In this document: positions 6,828 to 6,972 of the stretch, one piece after another
Layout of the letters: every line of letters begins with the position of its first letter
How positions within the stretch are numbered: the first letter of the stretch is position 1
NCBI GenBank assembly: GCA_013812065.1
Contig: JACCUC010000169.1
Coordinates: 1-6,972, forward strand
Direction of reading: 5' to 3'
From: Thermoleophilaceae bacterium
Lineage (GTDB): Bacteria > Actinomycetota > Thermoleophilia > Solirubrobacterales > Thermoleophilaceae
Length of the DNA: 6,972 bases
The notes under the pieces: model-generated
Database searches by the model: none
Told to the model about the DNA's origin: nothing
The model's input: only the letters and a program-made list of their open reading frames with translations
Made by a program: the position numbers and the translations under genes

Positions 6828-6972
6828 GACTTCGCGCCCTCTGCTCTGCGCGCAGCGATCGCGCAGCCAGAGCATCGGCTCGGGGAGCCGGTCGGCGGGG
6901 GCGAGCTCCTTCCTCTGGTACGAGTACTCGAGGCCGAAGTGGCGCACGCTGCGGCGGGCGGTCCGTCCGCGC
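6828..6972 (-). pseudogene. AlkB-like 2OG-Fe(II) dioxygenase fragment (5' part off the right edge)
   Basis: The minus-strand frame enters from the right edge as GRTARRSVRHFGLEYSYQRK, followed by ELAPADRLPEPMLWLRDRCA. This closely resembles the nucleotide-recognition region of AlkB-type DNA/RNA repair dioxygenases ('TARRTVRHFG..Y.Y', 'PADPLP..L..LR.RCA'). After about residue GREV (near 6828) the similarity stops. None of the three minus-strand frames continues with the expected NEY/RYPPGA...GWHRD block containing the iron-binding HxD. The same frame simply runs on to a stop at 6723-6725, inside the 3' end of the regulator gene on the other strand. The C-terminal catalytic half therefore appears deleted, so this piece cannot be an active enzyme. 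The upstream start is outside the window. A different family with a similar stretch is possible but less likely. Confidence 0.6.

Noticed and set aside
6846..6866. Inverted repeat CTGCGCG / CGCGCAG with a 7-nt loop downstream of the regulator
   Set aside because: The stem is plausible for a terminator but there is no T tract, and it lies inside the AlkB-like fragment; short GC palindromes are expected by chance at this base composition.

Overview
The window is very GC-rich, with codons ending mostly in G or C. It reads like a high-GC actinobacterium. The best guess is class Thermoleophilia (Solirubrobacterales or Gaiellales type), because the Crp-like regulator, the general-stress-17M-type protein and the AlkB-like fragment resemble versions I associate with that group. 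This placement is inference from memory, not a database result. There are no RNA genes, CRISPR arrays, insertion sequences or phage modules.

Layout. (1) At the left edge, the C-terminal tail of an unidentified protein ends at 113 and runs straight into an MFS (sugar/GPH-like) transporter that ends at 1372. The transporter has no ATG, GTG or TTG start upstream of its first membrane segment. (2) A convergent AI-2E-family membrane protein lies on the minus strand (2563 to 1376), three bases from the MFS stop. (3) Upstream of it on the same strand are a small stress-17M-like membrane protein (3283 to 2723) and an orphan PstS-like lipoprotein (4227 to 3280). These two overlap by TTGA. (4) A 186-bp divergent spacer separates this leftward set from a rightward set. 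(5) The rightward set begins with a decayed GGDEF (diguanylate cyclase) gene, 4414-4978. Four shifts of reading frame are needed to follow it and its signature is GGNEF. (6) Next is a membrane-anchored protein with two tandem OB-like domains (5169-6035). It has a strong ribosome binding site and two mutually compensating frameshifts. (7) A Crp/Fnr-like regulator (6025-6810) overlaps its end by 11 bp. (8) On the minus strand at the right edge is a piece of an AlkB-like 2-oxoglutarate/Fe(II) dioxygenase that loses its similarity just before the regulator's stop codon.

How the genes may work together. The leftward set (lipoprotein, stress-17M-like protein, perhaps AI-2E protein) looks like an envelope or stress operon. 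The rightward set pairs an envelope-anchored OB protein with a translationally coupled regulator. No gene set here forms a recognisable complete pathway, and I see no convincing defence, biosynthetic or mobile system. The most unusual features are the concentration of broken frames between about 4.4 and 5.7 kb, the PstS-like protein without the usual phosphate loops, and the tandem-OB/regulator overlap. The frameshifts could be real decay or consensus errors in the assembly, and the sequence alone cannot settle which.
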